64,000 bases of DNA, from positions 1 through 64,000 of the forward strand of contig NZ_JAAARM010000004.1 of the NCBI RefSeq assembly GCF_009908285.1. Direction: 5' to 3'. This stretch comes from Pseudomonas sp. Fl4BN1 (GTDB taxonomy: Bacteria > Pseudomonadota > Gammaproteobacteria > Pseudomonadales > Pseudomonadaceae). Position numbers and translations under genes: made by a program. Below are positions 27,686-36,523 of the stretch, one piece after another (within the stretch, counting starts at the first letter, position 1; each line of letters opens with the position of its first letter). The notes beneath the pieces are model-generated. The model did not search any database and had not been told where the DNA came from. It saw nothing but the letters and a program-made list of their open reading frames with translations.

Positions 27686-28295
27686 CTACGGATTCGTCAT
27701 CGTCAGTGGTCTTTCTATCAATGTCTTTGCGCTTACGCTGCAATTCGGCCTCAGGCACGTCCACCGCAGCGTGCTGCTCAGTCGCCCTGACCGACAACAT
27801 CGATCGCTCGTCATGCTTCCATAGGCAGATCACATTGTGATTCACGTCAAAGCCGACGATCGCCACTTCAACCTTCGGAAATTCAGGATCGTTGTTGCTG
27901 GAGACGTAGACTCGCCAGGTGCAAATCTCCGGCGACTTTTCAAACAGAGATAGCTGATGCTGCTCAAGGGGGTTAGGCTTGATTCGGTAAGCTTTTTTGA
28001 TGTCGAGCGGGTTATCGGTGACGATCTGCAGCAGCACATTGTTCAATGAGACGGTGAAATCCAGCGTCGCGTTACGCAACTGCAACCATGGCATCGACTT
28101 GTCGGCTGCCAGCACCTGGCAAAGTCCTTGCTGCCTCCCGAAGAGCATCGTGCCTCGTGTGTAGTTGGTGTCGTAAGGACTGCTGGAATCTTCCAGGGCG
28201 CTGTATGCAACATAAGCGACTTCCTGACAGAAGCGATCTACATACTCAGGCAGCAGCCTGGGCTCGAAATGACTCGGATGTTGTGTCACATGCAT
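27678..28295 (-). CDS. Partner protein of the Xre-peptidase, family unrecognised
   Basis: The start is ATG 28293-28295 with AGGGG eight bases upstream, giving about 205 residues; an upstream in-frame start at 28322 lacks a site. The protein has mixed alpha/beta character (FEPRLLPEYVDRFCQEVAYV, WRVYVSSNNDPEFPKVEVAI) and a charged C-terminal tail rich in Asp/Lys (KRKDIDRKTTDDDESVDG). It overlaps the downstream peptidase gene by 8 bases, so the two are made together. A role as toxin or as substrate of the peptidase is inference; no catalytic motif is visible. Confidence 0.65.
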   Translation of the reverse strand: MHVTQHPSHFEPRLLPEYVDRFCQEVAYVAYSALEDSSSPYDTNYTRGTMLFGRQQGLCQVLAADKSMPWLQLRNATLDFTVSLNNVLLQIVTDNPLDIKKAYRIKPNPLEQHQLSLFEKSPEICTWRVYVSSNNDPEFPKVEVAIVGFDVNHNVICLWKHDERSMLSVRATEQHAAVDVPEAELQRKRKDIDRKTTDDDESVDG

Positions 28296-28433
28296 CAGAC
28301 CGCCCCTTTCAAAAGTCTGCAAATCAAGAAAATTGTCAACTTGAATTCTATGCAGATTTGAAGGTATGTCAACCGACTACGAGACTGTGGAAGTACAGAC
28401 ACGGAGGACAGTGTATGGCTGGATATGGAAGAT

Positions 28434-28485
28434 GGGGGCAGTCCACGTGAGCTTGCGAGGTGTCTAGAGAGTCCGAGGGGATTCA
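28434..28485 (-). repeat. Solo IS3-type terminal sequence (IS end remnant)
   Basis: GGGGGCAGTCCACGTGAGCT and the following bases to ATTCA at 28485 match the end of the element at 418-470 with a handful of changes. Only the outer ~50 bases are present; no transposase frame accompanies them. Confidence 0.7.
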
Positions 28486-28555
28486 TTTTTCTCGATAGTT
28501 GCGACATTACCCGATGGGCGCAAAGGACGCTGGCGCTCAACTTCGCGATACATCA

Positions 28556-29305
28556 TCAGGCCAACGAGAGCTTCGCATCAGCAGCTTCAGGTGACTTGCG
28601 GAGTTGATTTGCCCTATGGCGCTCATCAAAGATCACCACGATCCCCGGAAAATACCGATGCCCATCGACGTAGTTTGGGCTTCCCACCTTGGGGAAGATG
28701 TAGGCGAATTGTGTGGGTTTCAGTGACCACCCCGCAAAATAGGGTTCATCTGTAAGCCAACGATTCAGCGAGGCCTTGACCTTGTCAGGACAGATCTGAA
28801 CCCGCTTGCCCGTCCCGATCCGAACTTCGCTCAGGGGGATTGTTGGCACAACGAATGTTACTGCGAATCGACGATTGGCCTCCCAATGGCCAAGGTCACC
28901 TGAATCGTCCCATGCCGCTTTCAGCGCTTTGTTCATGTAGCTTTCGCCATCCGCCCTGGCGCCTATCCGCTGAACGGCCTGCTTGGCCTCGATGGCGAAG
29001 CTTTCTTCTGGGTTGCGGATGAACAGGTCACAGCGACCATGGCGTAGATGTCCCTCATCTACGCCCGGTGTGAGTGTCCGCATACGCTTGATGGTGCTGA
29101 ACTCCTCAAGCGCGAACCAGTCCTTCAGCGTCCAGGCCGCCCCTGCCAGAACACTCAGCGAGGCGCGCTCGTTGTACCACCACGGATTATCTTGAAATGC
29201 CTTGGTGTAACGCTCCACCGCCTTGATCCAAGCAAACAGAAGCTTGCGGACAGATTCGTCATCGTCATGGGTATGCACACACTTGAGGGTCTTCAGTTGC
29301 TGCAC
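28556..29305 (-). CDS. PD-(D/E)XK-nuclease-like hypothetical protein
   Basis: The start is set at GTG 29303-29305, which has AAGGAG six bases upstream; the frame is open to 29425. Of the ~250 residues, the centre reads HGRCDLFIRNPEESFAIEAK. Asp in a first strand and ExK in the next form the core of PD-(D/E)XK nucleases. An upstream acidic region (DDDESVRKLLFAWIKAVERY) could supply the helix. The C-terminal half has further strands but no known domain. It is divergent from the KAP NTPase gene across about 225 bases. A shared regulatory region is likely, and the two may act together. Confidence 0.6.
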   Translation of the reverse strand: MQQLKTLKCVHTHDDDESVRKLLFAWIKAVERYTKAFQDNPWWYNERASLSVLAGAAWTLKDWFALEEFSTIKRMRTLTPGVDEGHLRHGRCDLFIRNPEESFAIEAKQAVQRIGARADGESYMNKALKAAWDDSGDLGHWEANRRFAVTFVVPTIPLSEVRIGTGKRVQICPDKVKASLNRWLTDEPYFAGWSLKPTQFAYIFPKVGSPNYVDGHRYFPGIVVIFDERHRANQLRKSPEAADAKLSLA

Positions 29306-29531
29306 CGCGCGCTCCTTGCGAAAAAAGCGCGACGCTACCACATGACAGAGGAAGCTTGTGCAAAGTTGAGACAGACATCCCAACCTAAGTCGACTCTGCA
29401 ACTCTTCATGCCTCATAGCACGCAAGCGCTAGCAATCACTGCCCTCACAATCGACCTACTGGTCACCCGACCATGAGATCAGTAAGCTCCCGCCAAGGTA
29501 GCTAATTGCCATAGTATTTAGGGATGATCGA

Positions 29532-32500
29532 ATGCAAGATACGCGCCGCATGATGCCCGCCGTTCTGGATCGCCACATTCAAAGCGAAGACCAGGACGCC
29601 TTCGGACACCGCCACTACGCCCAGGCGCTGCGCTGCCTGATCGAGGATGAAGGGCATCAGCCCCCGTTCAGCATCGGTTTACTGGGTGGTTGGGGTACCG
29701 GCAAGAGCTCGGTGAAGGAGCTCTATACACGGGCACTGGCAGACGACACATCGACTTCTGGTGGGCAGCGGCCAAGAAGACAACGTTTCAAGAGCATCAC
29801 TTTCAACGCCTGGCGGTTCGGTGGAAAAGAGCAGGACATTAAGCGAGCGCTGCTACGTCACGTGTTCCTTGAGTTGGGCGGTGATGAGAGCAAGCTGCAG
29901 GACGACCTGTACCGAAACGTCACTCACACCACGTCAGTGCCCAAGAAGATAAAGGAGCTTATCAAGGAGCACCTTTTCAGCTGGGCAGCGCCGGCACCTG
30001 CGTTCGCGATCGCCTTCGTTGTCTATGTCATGCTGGTGATCGCCGGCCTGCTGTGGCTACCCTTGGATGGCGGCATAGCCCAAGGGTTCTTTGTGACCGC
30101 TGTCAGCGCGGTATATACCTACCTGGTTAGCGTCATGAAACCCTCAGTTGTTAACCCGTTTAACACCATCACCCGGGTGCATATGCCTAGCGTAAGTGCG
30201 GAGCAATATGAGGAGTTGCTGCTGCAACAACTGCGTAAATTCAAGCCTGCCCGCGACAACTCGGTACCCTACGAGCGGCTCGTCATTTTCGTGGATGATC
30301 TTGACCGTCTTTCCGCTGAAGAGATGGTCTTGGGTTTGGACGCTGTTCGCACGTTCATGGAGATTCCCACAGACAAACTGCCAGACAACCTGGGGCTCGT
30401 TTTTGTGATCTCTTGCGACGAGGGTAAGGTTGCAGACGCCCTCTTCCGTCGCCGGAGTAACCCTGAGCAACCAGGCTCGATTTTCAGTTCCGCCGACGCA
30501 CGCCGATATCTCGACCGCATTTTCCAGTTCAGGCTTGAAATTCCACCACCGCCACGAAATGACATGCGTCAGTTCGCACTTTCTAAACTCAAGAGTTTTC
30601 CCGAGCTCGTGACGGATATTGCGGCCAAAGGCGCATCGGTGGAGCAGATCGTGGATCGTATGATTCACATTAATGTCACTGACCCACGCAATGCCCTTCA
30701 GATCGTCAACGCCTTTATGCAGACATGGTGGCTAGCCAAGACGCGCGAATTCGACGCCATTGGAAGTGCACGCCCCGGTGGTCTGCATGAAGGGGCAGTA
30801 ACGAAGCACCCGGTTGCCCTTGGGGCGATAAGCGCAGCACGCGTAAGTTTCCCGGGCTTCTACCGTGATCTCCAAGATGACCCGCAACTCCTGCTACGTC
30901 TGACCAACCTGATGGTCAGGCAGACCTCACTCAATGACGAACCGCTGGAGGCACACCACGTCCTGAAGCGATATGTCACACAAGATGGAAATGACAAACC
31001 TAAACTCGTTGAGGGTTGCCGCGATCTGCGTCAGTTCTTGGCGAGCCTGGTCGGCATCAAATGGCCCGAATCTCTGCAGAGCCTTCTATTGCTCTCAGAA
31101 GACACCGCCACACGCCAATATGGCGCCCATGCGTCGAGGATCTACAACCAGTTGGTATCAGGTGATACTCAAGGCTTCCTGGAAACCCTTTCTCCACGCA
31201 CGAATGGTCTGCTGAGCGATGTAGAAGGGCAGTTGTTGCACAACATGCTCAGTGAGCTACACCGCACTGAGCAGGCTCTGAAATTCAACGCCATGCGCGT
31301 TGTGGCAGACATTATCGATCGTCTGCCAGACCGTACCCGGGAAATGGTACTCGGCATACTTTGTAACGACCTCGTTACCTCTTCGGAGCTGAGGACAACT
31401 CTGGGCGTCGAGAAGATCGACCGCATCGTTAAAGTCGCCAATCCAGTAGACCAGCAGCACGTAGCTGCTGTAATCATCGATGACCTGCTCAATCTGGAGA
31501 AGCCAGGCACCATAGACCTTCCTACAGGCCAAGCGCCAAATATGGAAGAGGCAATAAGCATGGCCAAGTGCGCCGCAGGCACAGTGCTACAAGTGCTGGA
31601 TACACAGGGCCTACCTGCCCAAGCCAAGCTAACGTTGATGAACTGGCTTACAGAACGAACCGTCACCACGGCCAAAGACTCCTTCAAGCTTCCCTTCCTC
31701 GACTTCCACATATGGATGGACAGCTTCGAGTCGACGCTCCTTCCGGAGATTGGGCCTGCGTATGTCGATCAGCTCACTGCTGCCCTGTACAGGCACGAAA
31801 TGGAAGAAATTGACGCCGGGGAAGTACTGGATACGCTGAGAGCTGCAGTCACCGTTTCTCGGATTGATCACGTGTGGCGCCAAATGGCCTTGGAAGGTGA
31901 AGACAGCCGGAACCAGATGTGGGCACAGATTAGGGTTGCATGCCACCTGCATGCGCCCGAACCGATCAATTGTGTCTTGAATGCACTAGAGCGGTACCAG
32001 ACCTCAGCCGACGATGAGCAAGTATTGGAATGCCTGAGACTTTTGTGCATACGAGTCGGCGAGGTCATGCAGGCGCCACTGGATTACCAACGGGCGTTCC
32101 ACCTTCTGCTCGACATCGGCGCTTCGCGGCTCTCAGGATTCAAAACCAAGCATCATCAGGCATATGCCGGGCTATGCATGAGATTGAGCGAAATCGAAGG
32201 TTACGAACACGACGCTGCCACAGTGCTGAAGAAATTCGTAATACAAAACGATGAAGCACTCTACGAGATCGTCGATCATTGGATCACAACGCCGCTGGAA
32301 GATGTCCCTAGCGAATGCCGCAATGTTGTGTTTGAGGCCTATGAGCACCTGTCCGAAGGAAACCAGGAGGCTCTCGCAACGCACCTCACTCAGCTGACAG
32401 AACTCTCGGCTCTTGATGGACGGGGTGAGAGCCTCTACACCGACGCAGCCACCCACATTCCTCTAAGCCATTGGGGCAGTTCAGTGCTGCAAGCGCATCT

Positions 32501-33614
32501 TGACAAGGTTCTACCGACCTTGCAGAGCAAAGTAGATGAGTGGGATACCTACCTCAAGTTCCTGCTTCCAGGAGTGGGCCGCATCATTTTGCAAACCAGC
32601 CCGATCTATCTAGGCCCTGCTCTGCAAAATCTGGTGAGTAATGCCAAGGACTATCCATATGTTTATGAGGAGCTCCACCGCATGATGGTCGACCGGTGGC
32701 CGTCAGAGAATGTCCTCACCAATGGCTACAGTCCACAGGCGATGTTCAGTGATGCGCGTCTCGCCGTCACAAAATCCCCTAACTACGTTGGACGCCATGC
32801 ATTGGCTTCGTTGAACAGTATGCTTGCGAACAAAATCGTACCTGCCTCGCTCGCTACGACGCTCGTGGAAACGTCTCGCTTCATTTGGGAGCAAAACCCA
32901 GAAGAAGCAGTTGAATTCCTAAGCACCAGTGGCCTTGAGCTCTCCGTCGAGCAGATGGCGAACCTGCCTGACCCGATCGACTTCGGCAAGCCTGCTGAAG
33001 TGGCATTACTAGAGCGTGTATGGAAGGCATTGACACCTAACTTGTCGATGAAGGAAGACCTCGATACCACCAAAGCTGTACTGCTCAAAGGTATGCAGGG
33101 CAACACACAAGATCTAGATCTGGCGTTGTCATTATGGTGTCGGGCCCTGGCAGCAGAGGCCCATGGCAATCTCAAAAAGCTTCTGCTCGACGCGAATACG
33201 ACCGATGAACACCGCGCTCGGCTGTTCAAGCAAATCGTGCGAGCAGAAGGTGGCCAGGATCACAAAGAGTCGCAGGAGGTGCTCGCCCTCGCAATCGCAA
33301 TCTTCAAAATGCCCGACAGTCCATTGAGCTGGTCTGCCGTCAATGCGCTACGTACTGATATCAACGCACGACTAGTAACGCATGAGGATCGGATCGACTT
33401 CGCCAAACAGCTACTGAACGAACTCCGCAGTGCAGCCTCTGATACAGCCAAAGGGCATATGGCGACCTGGGCCAAATCGTTGGGCAGCGACGCAGTACTC
33501 AAGGATGTGAGGCCAGCAGGACTTCGCGAAGAAGACCTGGGCATCATCAACAAGTTTTTTGGTGACAGTCGGACAATGAAGGGCTTGGTGACTCGTTGGA
33601 ACAACCGTAAGTAA
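29532..33614 (+). CDS. KAP-family P-loop NTPase, large
   Basis: This 1360-residue protein has Walker A (GGWGTGKSS, about 52-60), a FNAWRFGGK motif shortly after, and Walker B with VIFVDDLDRLSAEE (about 250). Between them is a hydrophobic insertion (about 155-200, AFAIAFVVYVMLVIAGLLWL) that would anchor it in the membrane. These are the features of KAP NTPases. After about residue 400 there is a long helical region, probably repeat-like, with no other domain I recognise. KAP proteins are recurrent in bacterial defence islands and abortive-infection loci. It has no frameshift. Flanked by a divergent nuclease-like gene and a convergent membrane-protein gene, it may be a self-contained system. 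Confidence 0.9.
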   Translation: MQDTRRMMPAVLDRHIQSEDQDAFGHRHYAQALRCLIEDEGHQPPFSIGLLGGWGTGKSSVKELYTRALADDTSTSGGQRPRRQRFKSITFNAWRFGGKEQDIKRALLRHVFLELGGDESKLQDDLYRNVTHTTSVPKKIKELIKEHLFSWAAPAPAFAIAFVVYVMLVIAGLLWLPLDGGIAQGFFVTAVSAVYTYLVSVMKPSVVNPFNTITRVHMPSVSAEQYEELLLQQLRKFKPARDNSVPYERLVIFVDDLDRLSAEEMVLGLDAVRTFMEIPTDKLPDNLGLVFVISCDEGKVADALFRRRSNPEQPGSIFSSADARRYLDRIFQFRLEIPPPPRNDMRQFALSKLKSFPELVTDIAAKGASVEQIVDRMIHINVTDPRNALQIVNAFMQTWWLAKTREFDAIGSARPGGLHEGAVTKHPVALGAISAARVSFPGFYRDLQDDPQLLLRLTNLMVRQTSLNDEPLEAHHVLKRYVTQDGNDKPKLVEGCRDLRQFLASLVGIKWPESLQSLLLLSEDTATRQYGAHASRIYNQLVSGDTQGFLETLSPRTNGLLSDVEGQLLHNMLSELHRTEQALKFNAMRVVADIIDRLPDRTREMVLGILCNDLVTSSELRTTLGVEKIDRIVKVANPVDQQHVAAVIIDDLLNLEKPGTIDLPTGQAPNMEEAISMAKCAAGTVLQVLDTQGLPAQAKLTLMNWLTERTVTTAKDSFKLPFLDFHIWMDSFESTLLPEIGPAYVDQLTAALYRHEMEEIDAGEVLDTLRAAVTVSRIDHVWRQMALEGEDSRNQMWAQIRVACHLHAPEPINCVLNALERYQTSADDEQVLECLRLLCIRVGEVMQAPLDYQRAFHLLLDIGASRLSGFKTKHHQAYAGLCMRLSEIEGYEHDAATVLKKFVIQNDEALYEIVDHWITTPLEDVPSECRNVVFEAYEHLSEGNQEALATHLTQLTELSALDGRGESLYTDAATHIPLSHWGSSVLQAHLDKVLPTLQSKVDEWDTYLKFLLPGVGRIILQTSPIYLGPALQNLVSNAKDYPYVYEELHRMMVDRWPSENVLTNGYSPQAMFSDARLAVTKSPNYVGRHALASLNSMLANKIVPASLATTLVETSRFIWEQNPEEAVEFLSTSGLELSVEQMANLPDPIDFGKPAEVALLERVWKALTPNLSMKEDLDTTKAVLLKGMQGNTQDLDLALSLWCRALAAEAHGNLKKLLLDANTTDEHRARLFKQIVRAEGGQDHKESQEVLALAIAIFKMPDSPLSWSAVNALRTDINARLVTHEDRIDFAKQLLNELRSAASDTAKGHMATWAKSLGSDAVLKDVRPAGLREEDLGIINKFFGDSRTMKGLVTRWNNRK

Positions 33615-33686
33615 AAGCCCGATCACAGGCTATCCTGGTAGGGTAGCCTGGTGACAAGACGGTCTGATCTTCACCGATTGCCACGC

Positions 33687-34088
33687 TCACGAAGGCAGCG
33701 CAGTAGTCATCGCTACCAGCGTCATCCACCATTGGCAAACCTCATGGATGGCATGTGCCCAGCCTCGCCATTGGGTTAGCCCCATTGCTACGCCCATTGT
33801 TATGGCCGTTCCGACAAGAAATGAAGCCGCACGCCTCAGCACCCATAGGCGCTTCCAAAGACTAAACTGCCGCGCGAAGTCTGGCTCGTGTTTTCGGTAA
33901 TCTGTCCCAACCACGCATACACGCAGGAACACCCCAGCCGCCAGGACTGCAGCTATCCATTGTGGCATCGAAAATTTGAGCAGGAATGAAAGGAGCATTC
34001 CCGGCAACACCAGTTTTTCAGCGTACCGCTTGGCTGAGGTTTCGCTCTCAGTCGTGAAGTGCGGGCTGTACTTCCGGAACATAAACAT
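33687..34088 (-). CDS. Hypothetical membrane protein
   Basis: The ATG at 34086-34088 follows GAGG by eight bases and gives 133 residues with three or four hydrophobic segments (LVLPGMLLSFLLKF, WIAAVLAAGVFLRVCVV, SFLVGTAITMGVAMGL, and a C-terminal WWMTLVAM). There are no Cys pairs or enzymatic motifs. It is unrecognised. It converges on the KAP NTPase gene with a gap of about 70 bases, so it is not in that operon, yet it may belong to the same cargo. Confidence 0.6.
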   Translation of the reverse strand: MFMFRKYSPHFTTESETSAKRYAEKLVLPGMLLSFLLKFSMPQWIAAVLAAGVFLRVCVVGTDYRKHEPDFARQFSLWKRLWVLRRAASFLVGTAITMGVAMGLTQWRGWAHAIHEVCQWWMTLVAMTTALPS

Positions 34089-34203
34089 CACTCAATCCTC
34101 ACGCCAGGGCCGATCACTGCAGAATAGCAACAAGCTATCAAACTCAAAGCATGACTGATATCCCCACCCTTCAAGGCAGAAAATCCCAAGGCTCCGGTTG
34201 TAA

Positions 34204-34330
34204 TGGTCAACTAATCCTGGACACAGAGATGAGTTTTTCTTCCAAAGCAGTCAGAGATACGAAACCGGTGTGCTGATACAGCCCTGTCCAGTTGTGCCGT
34301 TGCATGAGATAGCGGCCTATGCATGCTCGG
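34204..34330 (-). pseudogene. IS3-family OrfB, C-terminal fragment with IS end (copy B)
   Basis: The minus-strand frame RYLMQRHNWTGLYQHTGFVS, LTALEEKLISVSRIS, TGA parallels copy A at 17510. The plus-strand boundary TGGTCAACTAATCCTGGACA differs from copy A by one base. The fragment breaks off after about 40 codons. Both copies point the same way and bracket 16.7 kb. Confidence 0.65.
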
Positions 34331-34916
34331 CCAACGTCGTCGTCATGTAACCCACCGCTGGCACGGCAAGCTCATCCGAGATGAGGTGCATAATCTTCAT
34401 CTTAAGAGTGGTGACCGAACAACGCTGCGGGCCGCCGCTAGGATCTATTTTCAGAATTCTATATACGACCAATTGCTCTGGGTTTTCTCCTCTACGTTGG
34501 CCCGCCCCGGATACCAACATCACTCGCAAGATTGACCTGCAGAAAGCCCCCTCTTAGAGTTAGTCGTTTGGCAAGTAAGGACGTGATCACTCGTCTGCAG
34601 CCGCAGGCTGCCAGAGCCATTCGATACCCCACAGCGGTCGACCGTCTTGGATTCATTTCACCACCTCAATGTGTGCGTCATACGCTGGCTTATCGAATGT
34701 CGTCCAGCAGTTTCCGTTTTTGAGGGCTTTTTTAAAGTTCTGCTGAAACCTCGACTGGGTGGCCCTGACCGGCAGAAATCGCCCCATTACAGAGGTGTGC
34801 TAAAGGGCATTTTCGGCCAAGACGAGACAATCGCACGCCGATAATGCTGCAATATTGGAAAAACACTCAGCAAATTGTTTTTTGATAGGCCCCATGCATG
34901 AAACCTAAGGAATAAA
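34331..34916. other. Intergenic stretch, no gene recognised
   Basis: About 590 bases between an IS3 fragment and a broken acetyltransferase gene hold only short frames without recognisable family features. No repeats or strong hairpins were seen. Confidence 0.4.
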
Positions 34917-35433
34917 ATGAGCAATAACTCCCGCATGCACAACATTGAGATTCGACGCCTTCAAGCAGACGATGTCGAAGACTTTCGGAGCATAAGACTT
35001 TCCTCATTGAAAAAAGCACCCGAAATGTTCGGAACTGTCTATTGTGATGAGGCAAAGAAGCCAGTACAGGCATTCCTTAGGCGACTGATCGATGCCGTTG
35101 CGTTTGGTGCTTATGTTGATGACAAGATCGTTGGATCTGATGGTACTCAAGCAGGAAAATGGAATAAAAGACGCTCACAAATCATACCTATCAGGTGTGT
35201 TCGTTGAGCCCGAACTACGAAATCGAGGTATTGCAAATTCGCTTCTAGATAAAGTCATAGAATATGCTGCAGAACATGTAGAACAGATCATGCTTACCGT
35301 TGTAGAGGGTAACAACGCGGCTATCTGCCTTTACAAAAAATACGGTTTCGTACCCTATGGGGTGGAGCCTCGCGCCATGAAAACAGAACAAGGCTATCTC
35401 AACGAAGTGCTTATGGCGCTCGTTCTCCATTAA
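34917..35433 (+). pseudogene. GNAT acetyltransferase, frameshifted
   Basis: The first frame starts at ATG 34917 and reads MHNIEIRRLQADDVEDFRSI through AFGAYVDDKIVG. The correct continuation, MVLKQENGIKDAHKSYLSGV then FVEPELRNRGIANSLLDKVI (acetyl-CoA motif RNRGIA) and CLYKKYGFVPYG, is in the next frame. One surplus T near 35133-35137 (GGATCTG) explains the break. The two pieces together make a normal ~172-residue GNAT protein. A sequencing error cannot be excluded; otherwise the gene is inactive. The substrate is unknown. Confidence 0.75.
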
Positions 35434-35716
35434 ACGAATGCGGGCCAGCGCGCAATCACGAAGCCACACCTTACATCACCGAAGCTCTTGGAAGGCCTAG
35501 CAATAGTTACTCATATAGTCAAATTTATAAAATATAAGGCAACATCTAGCCCAACAAACATAAACACTGGATATTGGTTCAACCTATTACGTGATGGAGG
35601 ACTTACACAAGCGCTGGGAAGTTCTCAAAGCCTAGGTCATAGTCAACTTACCACCACGCCACCCTATTTCGAGGCAGTGCCTTTCTTCACATAATCCTCG
35701 CACGCGACCAAAGCGA
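35434..35716. other. Short spacer, nothing recognised
   Basis: An AT-rich spacer between the broken acetyltransferase and the broken KAP NTPase. A 68-codon plus frame (35488-35694) has no protein-like character and I do not support it. Confidence 0.4.
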
Positions 35717-36496
35717 TCAATCCTTGATCGCCGTCACCGGTGATTCCGATAAGCCATCTTTCCAACCTGATGTAATGACAGGTGGCGAACGGAAGACGAC
35801 CGGGAATTTCTTCGCTATGAAGTCCCTGGCATCGTACCGTCGATCTCCGTCTGCCTTCAGGTATTCCGCCACTTTGCTTGAGCAGAACGGAACGATCACC
35901 GTCAGATTCGAAGCCTTGGTGGCAGCCTCAATGAAGATCTCCAAGTCGCTCCACACCGACCGAAGGCTTTCTTTTGGCAAGCGATCTAGGTTGTCCAGGA
36001 TGATAACGAAACGCTTGCCCTCAACCACCTTCAGCTGTTCGAGAAGCGTCTGTTTGAGATCAAGAGGCGTGACCTCCTTGCCCACCTCGATCTTCTCCGC
36101 AATATGGTCATCACTGGAGCCTTTAAACAGCCTCAGAAGGCTCCACTTTTGGCCACCGACTTGCACCTTCCTATGACAGAATTTGGCGGCAACAAGGATC
36201 AATGCAGGGCTGAAAAATTAGGCAAGGTGCACTGCAATAAGCCACCAAAACGGGTCTTGCAGCGTGTTCGTGATCGCGGCGGCTTCGGGCGATGTCCCTG
36301 TGATGGCAGCATGAGAACTACGCGAAAGTGCAAAAAGCTCCCGGAATGAGGTGGCGGCGAAAAACAGGCTGGCCACAAGTGCCAATGCCCAAGCACTGAC
36401 GCGACTCGTTGTTCTTTTGTTGTACTCGAACAAGCGTCCACGCATCCGGCAAACACTCCGATATCTCCGTGGGCCCAGCAAAGATCCCTTGGCCAA
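35717..36496 (-). pseudogene. KAP-family NTPase, internal fragment with stop codon
   Basis: On the minus strand the frame reads a basic leader, a membrane helix (VSAWALALVASLFFAATSF), a second hydrophobic part (LQDPFWWLIAVHLA), then an in-frame TAA at 36218. It continues in the same frame FFSPALILVAAKFCHRK. After a linker comes Walker B with RFVIILDNLDRL and the KAP-type RRYDARDFIAKKFPVVFRSP. Walker A and the whole C-terminal part are missing. It lies 28 bases after the preceding membrane-protein gene in the same direction, so it may be the decayed third gene of that operon. Confidence 0.75.
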
Positions 36497-36523
36497 AGCT
36501 CGAAGAGTGGCCTCTTATTTTTC

